A stretch of 37,193 nucleotides of DNA from an uncultured Hungatella sp. (GCA_949879025.1 CATLBO010000024.1:1-37193); one strand, 5' to 3'. Shown: positions 1 through 7,929, counted from the first letter of the stretch. Notes: a model not told the origin generated them from the letters alone. A program made the numbers and translations.

Positions 1-628
1 TGATGGCGTCTGCCCCAAGCCCTGGAGTCTCGCCGTCCCCTGTCAGTTCCACTGACTCGATCCCTGCGTCGCCGATTACCACTTTTGCCGTTATATCACC
101 GCCAAAGCCTTTTGCGCTTCCTTCATATGTCCCCGGCTTATAATCTGCCTTTGCACCTGCAGATGTTGGCTTCTTCTCAGCCTCTGTCTCCTCTGCGGCT
201 TCCGTCTCCGGAGCTGCTTCTCTCTCTATCACGTCAATCTTTCCTGCTGCCTGGTCAAGCGCCTGCTGCACTGCCTCCATCGCTGCGTTGCTGCTGATGG
301 TTGCTCCTGCTATAGCATCTGCTTTTGACGAGTTGCTTTCCACAAATGCCGCCGGCAGCTGTTCCAAAGCTGTTGCGCCGATCCCTGGTGTCTCGCCTGC
401 CCCTGCCAGCTCTACGCTCTCGATTCCTCCGGCGCCTACAGTAACCGTGGCAACTACCTCGCCGCCAAAGCCCTGGGCGCTGCCTACATATGTCCCTGGA
501 GTGTAATCCACCTTTTCCGTAGACATGACATCAATGGCCTTATATAACGAATCGGAACCCAACACGGTGCCAACCCCCAATGCCAGCATGACTCCCAGGC
601 CAACATACCCCTTTTGTTTTTGTGTCAT
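1..628 (-). CDS. FMN-binding domain protein, tandem domains (C-terminus beyond window)
   Basis: The gene runs off the left edge of the window; about 209 residues are visible. The start is set by AGGAGG about 8 bases before ATG. Residues 8-24 form a hydrophobic anchor without a lipobox Cys. Two near-identical units follow: a DYxPGTYxGSAxGFGG motif at about 41-56 and again at 162-177, separated by an Ala/Glu/Lys-rich linker (about 136-160). The first unit ends in AGATIS (Thr110), which matches the S/AGAT flavinylation motif of FMN_bind domains, where ApbE attaches FMN through a phosphoester. The second unit is cut before its own motif. By family this is an extracytoplasmic, membrane-anchored electron carrier; the redox partner is not visible. 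No apbE is present in the window. It resembles RnfG-type domains and PplA-type carriers, but this assignment is inference. Confidence 0.85.
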   Translation of the reverse strand, partial: MTQKQKGYVGLGVMLALGVGTVLGSDSLYKAIDVMSTEKVDYTPGTYVGSAQGFGGEVVATVTVGAGGIESVELAGAGETPGIGATALEQLPAAFVESNSSKADAIAGATISSNAAMEAVQQALDQAAGKIDVIEREAAPETEAAEETEAEKKPTSAGAKADYKPGTYEGSAKGFGGDITAKVVIGDAGIESVELTGDGETPGLGADAI

Positions 629-774
629 CACTATACTCCTCCTGTGTTTTTATTGAGTACTCCGGATCGTTTTGTGTTGGGACTTGTCAGAAGCTTCTTT
701 TCCCAACCATATACAAAGCTCCGCAGGAACTCTCATCAGCCATCAGTCTGGTACTGCTGACAGCCATATCACTG
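629..774 (-). promoter_or_regulatory. Structured 5' leader of the FMN-binding gene
   Basis: About 145 bases lie between the predicted transcription start and the ATG. In RNA sense they contain a 6-bp hairpin with a 3-base loop (717-731) and a 7-bp GUUGGGA/UCCCAAC hairpin (676-707) enclosing a short AGAAGCUUCU palindrome. No U-run follows, so this is not an ordinary terminator. I do not recognise a known riboswitch class in it. Confidence 0.4.
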
Positions 775-780
775 GAGTAT

Positions 781-809
781 ATTTTAGCATATTTCTCAGA
801 ACACTTCAA
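781..809 (-). promoter_or_regulatory. Promoter of the FMN-binding gene
   Basis: The minus strand reads TTGAAG (804-809), a 17-base spacer, and TAAAAT (781-786) preceded by an extended TG. It lies just after the stop codon of the DUF5722 gene, so the FMN-binding gene is probably transcribed separately. Confidence 0.65.
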
Positions 810-818
810 TCGCTTTTG

Positions 819-2546
819 TCAGTTCTCATATTTTTTCCATCTGAAATTTGGAATCACATCAGACCATTTCTGAATTCCAATAATCTCCTTGGCAAATTCC
901 GTATATTCCAGGGAATCCTTTCTGTCAATAACCCGGAACACAGTCCATACAGGTTTTCTCATAGTAGCTTTCACCACTCCCGGCGTAGACATGTCGCATC
1001 TCCATAATCCCAGTGCCACAGAGGTGTTGGTCTCATCAATATTATCCACCTGGCGGTTCATAATAATGGCGTCAATATAAGGATTGCTGTCAGCAATATA
1101 ATACGCATAAGCCATAGCTGCTGCCTGAATCTTCTCCACATCCCCCCTGGTTGCGCTTTTGGAGGTAAATCCCTGCTCTGACAGAATAATGTGCCTTACG
1201 CTTCCGTCCGGAGCCCGAAGTTCCTGCCGCTGCAGATAATCTGTCAGAACATGCAGATTATTAAAATTAAGGACCCGGGTATCCACGCTGTCTGTAGCTC
1301 TTCCGTTTTCTCCGTCATTCCAGAACTCAGGCTCTGTCAGCGGGTCCGGATACGGATGATATGACAGGTTCCAACTGATATCCCCTCCCGCCTTTACGGC
1401 GGCTCCAAAAGCGGCTATAACATCCCTTGCCCCATACTTAACCTGAGACGCCTCCGGATCTGTCCAGTTAAAGTCTGTGGAAAAGTACAGCCTGTCATTG
1501 CTGTTGACGCTCTTAATGGCTGTGTAAAATACCCGGAATGCTTTCATGTATTCCCGCACATACGTATTTAAATCTTTCTCTCCTGCATAATTCCATATTT
1601 CATTATTGTTGATCTCATTGCCGATAATCCAGTTGGAAATCTTTCCTTTTCCCTGAGTCCCAGAGTATCTTTCCGCCAGGAAAGAGGCAATGGCCTTGAT
1701 CGTCTCCACCCCCTCTGCCGTAGAGCCGTTAAAGCTATAGTAGTAAGCCTTTGAATTTTTCGTAATGCCCGGCAGGAACAGCTGGGGTGTATTGTCATTC
1801 CATCCATTCAGGATAATAGCTGTCACCATCAGATCTTTATTTGACATATACTCTACGATCCGATCATACTCCGCCACTACTCCTTTATTAAAGTGATACG
1901 TCTTTCCGTCATACTGGTAATCAATCCCCTCTCCCAGAAGATGATGAAATGCAATGTTAATCGTAGTATGCTTTACTCCCAGTTCCATAGCATCCGAAAT
2001 CATGCCGCCATCCAAAAGCAGTCCTTTTTTTGACGATGGCTTTTTAAATTCTGCCGTATTCTTAGCCAGCACTTCCGGATTAGTAATGTAGGCAGGTTCA
2101 CTGATGGCATGATATCTAGTTCCGTCAAACACTGCCAGCACAAACTTGGAGTACAGTTTATCAGAACTGGTTCCGAAGCCAAGAGGCAGGGAACAAGAAA
2201 TAGTATCTCCTTTAGTCCACCATGCGGCATAATCCGTCCTGCTTCCCAGATCATCCTCATATGGCTGCATCTCAAATAAATACCAGTAATTATCATACAC
2301 TGCCGGATCGGATACGGCGCCTGATACGGTTCCCGTAATATTCACATTCGTCTTATCCGTGGTACAGGTCAAAGCGCCGCTCTCTGTAGGAAGGGCAATC
2401 TGCCCTGCGGGAACATCTTCCTGTATGAAAGATCCTGCAGCACCCCAAGCCGTGTCCTGCCCTGCTGCCGATATGCAGAAAACTGCTGCTGCCATCATCA
2501 GTCCTGACCAAATGGCTTTCATCCCTTTAACTTTTATGCTTCTCAT
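819..2546 (-). CDS. Secreted DUF5722 protein, glycosidase-like
   Basis: 575 residues. The start ATG has GGAGGT about 7 bases upstream. The N-terminus (1-35) is a signal peptide with a short basic stretch, a hydrophobic core and an Ala-rich end (AWGA). Residues about 45-155 look like a beta-rich domain. The rest resembles a TIM-barrel glycosidase: IIGNEINN (Glu311) has the position and form of the acid/base Glu of clan GH-A enzymes, and IILSEQGF (Glu457) looks like the nucleophile strand. I recognise it as DUF5722, a family without an assigned substrate; the catalytic reading is inference from motif shape. It has its own promoter and no carbohydrate transporter beside it. Confidence 0.75.
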   Translation of the reverse strand: MRSIKVKGMKAIWSGLMMAAAVFCISAAGQDTAWGAAGSFIQEDVPAGQIALPTESGALTCTTDKTNVNITGTVSGAVSDPAVYDNYWYLFEMQPYEDDLGSRTDYAAWWTKGDTISCSLPLGFGTSSDKLYSKFVLAVFDGTRYHAISEPAYITNPEVLAKNTAEFKKPSSKKGLLLDGGMISDAMELGVKHTTINIAFHHLLGEGIDYQYDGKTYHFNKGVVAEYDRIVEYMSNKDLMVTAIILNGWNDNTPQLFLPGITKNSKAYYYSFNGSTAEGVETIKAIASFLAERYSGTQGKGKISNWIIGNEINNNEIWNYAGEKDLNTYVREYMKAFRVFYTAIKSVNSNDRLYFSTDFNWTDPEASQVKYGARDVIAAFGAAVKAGGDISWNLSYHPYPDPLTEPEFWNDGENGRATDSVDTRVLNFNNLHVLTDYLQRQELRAPDGSVRHIILSEQGFTSKSATRGDVEKIQAAAMAYAYYIADSNPYIDAIIMNRQVDNIDETNTSVALGLWRCDMSTPGVVKATMRKPVWTVFRVIDRKDSLEYTEFAKEIIGIQKWSDVIPNFRWKKYEN

Positions 2547-2635
2547 TATCGAACCTCCTGACTCATGATCGCCAAATCTTCTGACATTTTATGCTTTGTC
2601 ATCTATTTTAGCAGTATGCTGACTCATTATACCGT

Positions 2636-2663
2636 TTTTTCCATAAAATACAAGGGGTAAACT
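2636..2663 (-). promoter_or_regulatory. Promoter of the DUF5722 gene
   Basis: The minus strand reads TTGTAT (2658-2663), a 16-base spacer, and a perfect TATAAT (2636-2641). The leader is about 85 bases. ATGAGTCAG occurs just after the -10 and again next to the ribosome binding site, a short direct repeat of unknown meaning. Confidence 0.7.
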
Positions 2664-2716
2664 TCTTACTTAGTTTTACATTTTCCTTAAGCGGACTTTT
2701 ATCCCTTATTTTATCC

Positions 2717-2744
2717 TTTATTTTTTTTAGCCTTGTGGTATAAT
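2717..2744 (+). promoter_or_regulatory. Possible promoter of the NusG_II gene
   Basis: A perfect TATAAT (2739-2744) with an extended TG lies about 90 bases before the gene. The -35 (TTTATT, 2717-2722) is poor, so recognition would depend on the extended -10. A second TATAAT at 2769-2774 has no acceptable -35. Confidence 0.4.
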
Positions 2745-2833
2745 AAGGAAGCGCATTAATTTAAGTTCTATAATAATGGGCAGCGGCATGTATTCTGCCG
2801 CTTTATAAAATGTCTGCATAAGGAGTTGTCTGC

Positions 2834-3190
2834 ATGAAGGATAAATCTGCTCTCCGCGACCTGATTCTGGCCGCATCCATTCTTATTATAGCCGTTGGCT
2901 TTTACATCGGCAACCGTATCATGAACCGTGCCCCTGCCATCGTCGTCGAGGTATCTGTAGACGGGGTCGTAGCACAAGAGCTTGATCTTAGCAAAGACGG
3001 GGAATATGTCATTCAAGGCTTCAATAACGGAAGCAATACTTTGATTATCGAAAACGGCCAGGCCTGGATCTCTGATGCCACCTGTCCGGACAAGGTGTGC
3101 ATTCACCAGGGCAAGATTAACCGTTCCGGCGAAATGATTGTCTGTCTTCCCAACCTTATGATCGCAAAAATCGTAGGGGAGGAAGAATAG
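2834..3190 (+). CDS. Small membrane protein with NusG domain II (EetA-like)
   Basis: 118 residues. AAGGAG about 10 bases before ATG fixes the start. A single N-terminal transmembrane segment (about 11-28) is followed by a small beta domain ending in ATCPDKVCIHQGKI and IVCLPN; the CxxxxC and later Cys pattern is typical of the NusG_II (formerly DUF1312) family. Despite the name, these are not transcription factors: members are extracytoplasmic and are often encoded near FMN-binding proteins, ApbE or Gx-transporter proteins. In Listeria-type electron transfer loci I recall a member being named EetA. Here the nearest flavoprotein is the truncated FMN-binding gene at the left edge. The gene is monocistronic and closed by a strong terminator. 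Confidence 0.8.
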   Translation: MKDKSALRDLILAASILIIAVGFYIGNRIMNRAPAIVVEVSVDGVVAQELDLSKDGEYVIQGFNNGSNTLIIENGQAWISDATCPDKVCIHQGKINRSGEMIVCLPNLMIAKIVGEEE

Positions 3191-3233
3191 GTCTGTCATT
3201 TCCCTGTTTTTTCCAAGTTCTTATTATTATGGC

Positions 3234-3277
3234 TGGCGGAAGCTGCTGTCTATGACAGTCTTCCGCCATTTTCTTTT
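3234..3277 (+). terminator. Rho-independent terminator after the NusG_II gene
   Basis: A perfect 9-bp stem TGGCGGAAG/CTTCCGCCA (3234-3242, 3260-3268) encloses a second CTGTC/GACAG stem and is followed by TTTTCTTTT. Confidence 0.9.
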
Positions 3278-3343
3278 CTACAGCCTGACTGAATTGGAGC
3301 GAACTTCTAAAAAGCCTGTTATGAAAATCTTTTGCAAATTGTA

Positions 3344-3372
3344 TTGACACTTATTATATGATGTTATATACT
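3344..3372 (+). promoter_or_regulatory. Promoter of frlB
   Basis: A consensus TTGACA (3344-3349), 17-base spacer and TATACT (3367-3372). The spacer and -10 contain the putative FrlR operator, so repressor binding would block polymerase directly. Confidence 0.85.
3355..3370. promoter_or_regulatory. Putative FrlR operator at frlB
   Basis: TATATGATGTTATATA between and over the promoter elements. The core GATGTTATA recurs twice at the frlO promoter, and variants occur at frlR, frlD and frlC. Confidence 0.55.
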
Positions 3373-3411
3373 GTAAGTAGACTTTTATAACAAATAAGGA
3401 GGATATATGAT

Positions 3412-4380
3412 ATGTCTATCAAAGAGATCGTTGCTGCCATTAAGGCAAAACAGCCTGAAATCAAAACCGTGTATTTTGTAGGATGCGGCGCTTCCATGTC
3501 AGATTTGTTCCCGGCTAAGTATTTCCTGGAGAACAATGCAAAGCAGCTGCGTACCAGCATTTATACTGCCAATAACTTTAACTATTCCACTCCTGCAGCA
3601 GTGGATAACACCTCCATCGTGATTACCTGTTCCTTAAGCGGCAATACGCCTGAGACTGTAGCAGCTACCAAGCTGGCTGTCGAGAAAGGCGCCCATGTAG
3701 TTTCCATTACCATCAATCCGGACTCCGGTTTGGCAGAGAATTCCCAGTATCAGATTATCCACGGTTTCTATGAAAGCTACGGCGCCAAGATGGAAAAGCC
3801 TGCCAGAGCTTTAGAGCTTGCCTGCGAGATCTTAAATGAATATGAAGGCTACCAGTATTACGACGATCTCCATGATGGCCTGGACAAGATCTTTGATCTC
3901 ATCAATACCTCTGCCCCTCTGTTCCGTTCCACTGCCAGAAAGTTTGCAGAGGAGAACTACAATGCACCGATTCTGTATGTCATGAGTTCCGGCGCCACTC
4001 AGTACACTGCCTATGGATTTTCCATGTTTTTAATGATGGAGATGCAGTGGCTGGAGTCCAGCACCTTCCATACAGGAGAGTTCTTCCACGGCCCATTTGA
4101 AATGGCTGACGAAAATGCCCACTATGTACTTATGATGAACGACGGCCCTACCCGTCCCCTGGATGCCAGAGCCTTAACCTTCCTTCAGCGCATGAATGCC
4201 AAATACACCATTATTGACGCAAAAGATTTCGGCCTCAGCTCCCATATAAAGAGCACGGTTGTAGAATACTTTAACCCACTTATGATTGGCGGACTCACCA
4301 GGCTTCTGGGTGAGGAAATCGCAATTAAGCGCGAGCATCCTCTGACCATGAGAAGATATATGTGGAAGCTGGAGTATTAA
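3412..4380 (+). CDS. frlB: Fructosamine 6-phosphate deglycase (SIS domain)
   Basis: 322 residues, the usual length for FrlB. GGAGG lies 9 bases before ATG. Two SIS domains are visible: FVGCGASMSD and SLSGNTPET (phosphosugar-binding loop, about residues 19-90) and a second with MSSGATQYTAYG and TFHTGEFFHGPFE (about 185-235); the Glu and His of the latter motif are the likely acid/base residues by analogy with FrlB/FraB deglycases. The family cleaves fructoselysine 6-phosphate (or a related Amadori product) to glucose 6-phosphate and the free amine. It acts after the FrlD kinase encoded nearby. It has its own strong promoter and terminator and converges on frlM. A closely related deglycase specificity such as glucoselysine cannot be excluded. 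Confidence 0.88.
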   Translation: MSIKEIVAAIKAKQPEIKTVYFVGCGASMSDLFPAKYFLENNAKQLRTSIYTANNFNYSTPAAVDNTSIVITCSLSGNTPETVAATKLAVEKGAHVVSITINPDSGLAENSQYQIIHGFYESYGAKMEKPARALELACEILNEYEGYQYYDDLHDGLDKIFDLINTSAPLFRSTARKFAEENYNAPILYVMSSGATQYTAYGFSMFLMMEMQWLESSTFHTGEFFHGPFEMADENAHYVLMMNDGPTRPLDARALTFLQRMNAKYTIIDAKDFGLSSHIKSTVVEYFNPLMIGGLTRLLGEEIAIKREHPLTMRRYMWKLEY

Positions 4381-4436
4381 GCAGTCAGGCAGGGGAATTT
4401 TTTCACGCCGGCGCTTACCTAATCGTATGAAATAGA

Positions 4437-4476
4437 GGACACTTCTAAAAGATTGGTTTTGGAAGTGTCCTTTTTT
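4437..4476 (+). terminator. Terminator of frlB
   Basis: GGACACTTC/GAAGTGTCC stem (4437-4445, 4462-4470), extended inward by UAAAA/UUUUG pairs, followed by six T. Confidence 0.9.
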
Positions 4477-4541
4477 GCTAACTGCTGCTTTTCCCGTTTT
4501 TATCTTTTCAGCTACAGGCAAAGTTGCAAAAAAACAGGCTT

Positions 4542-4600
4542 AAAACAGCTGGAAATGAATGTTCTGCTGCCGTAACAGAACATTCATTTCCAGCTGTTTT
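4542..4600 (-). terminator. Terminator of frlONM: 25-bp perfect inverted repeat
   Basis: Arms 4542-4566 and 4576-4600 are perfect reverse complements with a 9-base loop. The A/T ends of the arms supply a U-run on either strand, so it can end minus-strand frlM transcripts and also stop read-through from frlB. Confidence 0.8.
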
Positions 4601-4635
4601 TATAACATGCATCACTATGAAACCCTTCAAATCCC

Positions 4636-5478
4636 TTACCCTTTCACTGCACCGGAGGTCAGGCCGCGCACAAACTGCCTGGACATGCACAAAAACAGAA
4701 TAACCATTGGCAGAGAGCAGATCAGAATTCCAGCCAGCATAACCACATAATCAGACTTTAAATCTCCCTGGAAGGTCATCAGGCCCAAAGGAATCGTCAT
4801 TAATTTCTTGTTTTCCAGAAATACATTGGCAAATAAGAATTCATTCCAAACATGGTTCAGATTTACAATGGCACAGGAAGCCAGAACCGGTTTGCTGATA
4901 GGAAGAATAATCTTCGTAAAACGCTGCCAGCTTTTACAGCCGTCTACAATAGCTGCCTCCTCCAGTTCCCTGGGAATCGAGATAAAATAGGAGCGCATCA
5001 GGAACATGGTAAAGGGAATCCGGAAGGCCACATATGGCAGTACCAAGGCCGCACGGGTATTGTACAGTTTTGCTGCCTGCAGGATCTTGTACAGCGGAAC
5101 CAGGGCAACCTGTTCAGACAAAGCCATACCGCCCAGAACCAAAATAAAGATGAATCCGCTGCCCGGCAGATGAAACCTTGTCAGGCCATAGGCCAGCATA
5201 GAACTTAGAGCCAAGATAATCCCTATGGATAGGGCGCCTACTATAATAGAGTTTACAAAGTAGGAAACTAGGCCTTTGTTCCATGCAGTTATGTAGTTTT
5301 CAAACATCCATTTTTTCGGCATGGCCATGGAATCTAAAAACATCTCCTGATTGGTTTTTAAAGAGTTTAAAACCAGCCAGCATACCGGAAAGAGGATCAG
5401 CGCTACCAGAAACAGCAGGAAAATATGAAGTAAAACCTTTAGAATCCGGGCCCGCAGGATATATTTTTCAGTACTCAT
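4636..5478 (-). CDS. frlM: Sugar ABC transporter permease (MalG family), FrlM-like
   Basis: 280 residues. AAGGAGG before ATG sets the start. About six hydrophobic segments and the cytoplasmic EAA loop (EEAAIVDGCKSWQRFTKIILP) mark a MalG-type permease that docks an ATPase. It is the last gene of frlO-frlN-frlM, 12 bases behind frlN, and ends at a 25-bp hairpin. The name rests on context: the B. subtilis locus has the same FrlO/N/M importer next to FrlB and FrlD. No ATPase gene is present, as in B. subtilis, where a shared MsmX-type ATPase elsewhere energises several such importers. Confidence 0.82.
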   Translation of the reverse strand: MSTEKYILRARILKVLLHIFLLFLVALILFPVCWLVLNSLKTNQEMFLDSMAMPKKWMFENYITAWNKGLVSYFVNSIIVGALSIGIILALSSMLAYGLTRFHLPGSGFIFILVLGGMALSEQVALVPLYKILQAAKLYNTRAALVLPYVAFRIPFTMFLMRSYFISIPRELEEAAIVDGCKSWQRFTKIILPISKPVLASCAIVNLNHVWNEFLFANVFLENKKLMTIPLGLMTFQGDLKSDYVVMLAGILICSLPMVILFLCMSRQFVRGLTSGAVKG

Positions 5479-5490
5479 TTGGATTCCTCC

Positions 5491-6372
5491 TTACACTTCA
5501 CCGGAACGGCTGACTTTTAACTGGAAAATAGACGCCGTCACAGTGATAACAAAGATCAGAACACCAGTTGCCGCTGCCATACCCATATCATCATGTAAAA
5601 ATGCGTTCTGATACAGGAACAGGCCTAATACCTGAGAAGAATTTCCAGGGCCGCCTACTGTAGTGGAATATACCTCGGTAAACAGCTTAAAGGCACCGAT
5701 TACCGTAATAATGGTGCAGACCAGAAGCTGCTCTTTAGCCAGAGGAAGGATGATGCTCAGCGCACGCCGAACCGGGCCGGCGCCGTCAATAATCGCAGCC
5801 TCCACGTAGTCATGAGGCACATTTTGGAAAGCCACTACCATCAAAAGGGTAATGTAGCCAGTGAATTGCCACTGGCTCATGGCAATGATACAGAAGATCG
5901 CCAAATTTTTATCACCCAGCCAGGTCTGCTGCATGCCTGCCAGGCCAATGTTTTTTAATAAGGTGTTCAGCATGCCAAGCTGCGGATTATAGATAAAGTT
6001 AAACATCAGTCCTACCGCAGTCAGGGATATCAGGGACGGGATAAAATAAATGTTCCGGCAAATGGTTTTAAACCGCTCACTGGCCAGTCTGCTTTCCAGA
6101 AACAGCGCCAGCAAGGTGCCAAAGCCCACCTGTACGATCAGGGAGATGATACAGTAGTACACATTATTCCGAATCATAATCGGGAAAGTATCGCTGGTAA
6201 ACAGTCTCCGGTAATTATCAAATGCCACAAACTTCATAGAAGAAGAATAGGACGACAGATGGAAAAAGCTGTATACCAGGTTCACAATGACCGGGATGTA
6301 GACCAATCCCAATACCATTACAAGGCCAGGGATAATATATAAATATGGGGTTAAATTTGTTTTCTTTTTCAT
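5491..6372 (-). CDS. frlN: Sugar ABC transporter permease (MalF family), FrlN-like
   Basis: 293 residues starting MKKKTNL. I chose ATG at 6372 because AAGGTGG lies 8 bases before it; a GTG four codons earlier overlaps that ribosome binding site and is unlikely. Six hydrophobic segments and the EAA loop (EAAIIDGAGPVRRALSIILP) identify a MalF-type permease, the partner of FrlM. It would carry fructoselysine-like substrates delivered by FrlO. It is separated from frlO by about 120 bases holding a strong hairpin, so its expression is probably lower than that of frlO. Confidence 0.82.
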   Translation of the reverse strand: MKKKTNLTPYLYIIPGLVMVLGLVYIPVIVNLVYSFFHLSSYSSSMKFVAFDNYRRLFTSDTFPIMIRNNVYYCIISLIVQVGFGTLLALFLESRLASERFKTICRNIYFIPSLISLTAVGLMFNFIYNPQLGMLNTLLKNIGLAGMQQTWLGDKNLAIFCIIAMSQWQFTGYITLLMVVAFQNVPHDYVEAAIIDGAGPVRRALSIILPLAKEQLLVCTIITVIGAFKLFTEVYSTTVGGPGNSSQVLGLFLYQNAFLHDDMGMAAATGVLIFVITVTASIFQLKVSRSGEV

Positions 6373-6438
6373 GTTGACACCCACCTTTTTAATGTGGACC
6401 GCCTGGAACCAGGCCAGGCTCCAAGGGCTTTTTCTAAA

Positions 6439-6466
6439 GGCAGGGAGCAGTGTCCTGCTCCCTGCC
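6439..6466 (-). terminator. Intercistronic hairpin between frlO and frlN
   Basis: A perfect 12-bp GC-rich stem with a 4-base loop (arms 6439-6450, 6455-6466). On the minus strand only TTTAGAAAAA follows, so it is at best a partial terminator. Such hairpins after binding-protein genes stabilise the upstream mRNA and limit read-through. Confidence 0.7.
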
Positions 6467-6495
6467 GCAGTTTCGTAATGAAAATTTAAGTAGGT

Positions 6496-7833
6496 TTACT
6501 GAGCCAGGTTCTGGGCTTCTGCGGCAACCTTCTGAATCTTGGCCATAGCATCTGCCGGAGTCACATCTCCATTGGTAATATCAGAAATCTGGGTCAGATA
6601 CTCGTCACATACTGTAGAATACAGTGCATTGTCAAACCAGATATCCATCTTTTTGGCATTGGCAATTACATCATAAGCACTGATCAGGGACGGATCTGTC
6701 AGCCCCTCATCCACACCCAGGGAAGCATTGAACCAGCCAACCTCAACAGCCTGCTGTGCACCTGTCTCAGCACCCAAGAACCATTTTAAAAACTCAACGC
6801 ATTCATCCGGATAAGCGGTCTTAGAAGAAACGGCAAAACCTTCCGGAGCTCCAGATACCAGATCAGGATTTCCCTTAGCTCCTGGGATAGTTGGGAACTT
6901 GAACATTCCCCAATTCATGTCTGGATTCTCCTGCTTAATGTTAGTAATTTCAACCAGCTCTGCAAACAGAATCGCATTCTGCCCGTTGGTAAAGCCTAAG
7001 CGTGCCATATCATGAGTCATACCATTTACTCCCATATTCATGTACGGTACCAGCTGCTGATAATATTCAAAAGCCTGTACATAGCCTGGATCGGTAAATT
7101 CGCCGGTTTTGGGATCATAATCTTTGGCTCTCACGTCGTCAGGAACGCACTGCTCATTTAATGCACCCAGATAATGTGCGCCCGGCCACTTATCCTGGTT
7201 GCCTTCAGCAATAGGCACAATGCCAGATGCCTGGATGGCATCAAGAACCTTAATAAAGTCATCCCATGTCTCAGGAGCTTCCAGCCCCAGTTCGTTGAAC
7301 ATGTCCGCATTATAGAAAAATTCCTTGGCATCCAGGCGGAAAGGAATGCCGTACACCATACCATCAGCGGTGGTGTACTCATTCATCTGAGTCTCCATCA
7401 GGCTTGCCTTCCAATCAGGGTCAGCCTCCAGATACGGGGTCAGATCCATCAGCAAGCCTTCACGGATAAAACGCTCAGAAAACTCACCGCAAAAGCTGAA
7501 GAAAATGTCAGGGCACTCGTCTGAACCGACTACAACCTTAATCTTCTCTTTATAAGGCTGATTCTGGGCACTGGTCACTTCAAACTTTATGTCCGGGTGA
7601 GAAGCCTCATACTCGGCAATCTTTTTCTCAATAAAAGCATTGCAGGGATCGTCTGGGAAGCGGTGGAACAGCTTAATTACCTTTACATCCTTACCTCCTG
7701 CTTCTGCCTTGGCTTCATTACCGCTTCCTCCGCCTGCCGGGGCGTCCGGAGAACTGCCGCCACATGCAGCCAGACTCAATGCTATTATTGCAGCCAGGCC
7801 TATACTCAATGTTCTCTTCAGGTTCTTTTTCAT
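6496..7833 (-). CDS. frlO: Extracellular solute-binding lipoprotein, FrlO-like
   Basis: 445 residues. GGAGAGG precedes ATG. The signal peptide ends in a lipobox LAAC (Cys24), followed by a Gly/Ser/Ala-rich linker, so the mature protein is lipid-anchored outside the membrane. The fold is the family 1 carbohydrate-binding type: VIKLFHRFPDD opening strand, YGIPFRLDAKEFFYN, and a PDLVSGAPEGFAVSS segment. It should capture the Amadori product and deliver it to FrlN/FrlM. It is first in its transcript and has its own promoter with a palindromic operator. The ligand is inferred from the neighbouring deglycase, kinase and epimerase. Confidence 0.82.
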   Translation of the reverse strand: MKKNLKRTLSIGLAAIIALSLAACGGSSPDAPAGGGSGNEAKAEAGGKDVKVIKLFHRFPDDPCNAFIEKKIAEYEASHPDIKFEVTSAQNQPYKEKIKVVVGSDECPDIFFSFCGEFSERFIREGLLMDLTPYLEADPDWKASLMETQMNEYTTADGMVYGIPFRLDAKEFFYNADMFNELGLEAPETWDDFIKVLDAIQASGIVPIAEGNQDKWPGAHYLGALNEQCVPDDVRAKDYDPKTGEFTDPGYVQAFEYYQQLVPYMNMGVNGMTHDMARLGFTNGQNAILFAELVEITNIKQENPDMNWGMFKFPTIPGAKGNPDLVSGAPEGFAVSSKTAYPDECVEFLKWFLGAETGAQQAVEVGWFNASLGVDEGLTDPSLISAYDVIANAKKMDIWFDNALYSTVCDEYLTQISDITNGDVTPADAMAKIQKVAAEAQNLAQ

Positions 7834-7892
7834 AAATAACCTCTCCTTTCAGTTTTTAACAGGCTTGCTTTCTTAATTGTATGGATACAACT

Positions 7893-7929
7893 TATAACAT
7901 CCTATTACATATAGTATCATGATGTTATA
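7893..7929. promoter_or_regulatory. Putative double FrlR operator at frlO
   Basis: GATGTTATA occurs on the plus strand at 7921-7929 and inverted at 7893-7901, flanking the -10. A near-palindrome centred on ATCATGAT (about 7911-7930) lies in the promoter. Confidence 0.55.

Noticed and set aside
732..739. CUGAUGAG followed by a hairpin in the FMN gene leader, as in a hammerhead ribozyme core
   Set aside because: The required CGAAA after the stem and a cleavage-site stem are missing.
3322..3336. cre-like (CcpA) sequence upstream of frlB
   Set aside because: The central CG is absent and only about 10 of 14 positions fit; not enough in AT-rich DNA.
6373..6384. Alternative GTG start for frlN
   Set aside because: The GTG lies within the ribosome binding site of the better ATG at 6372.
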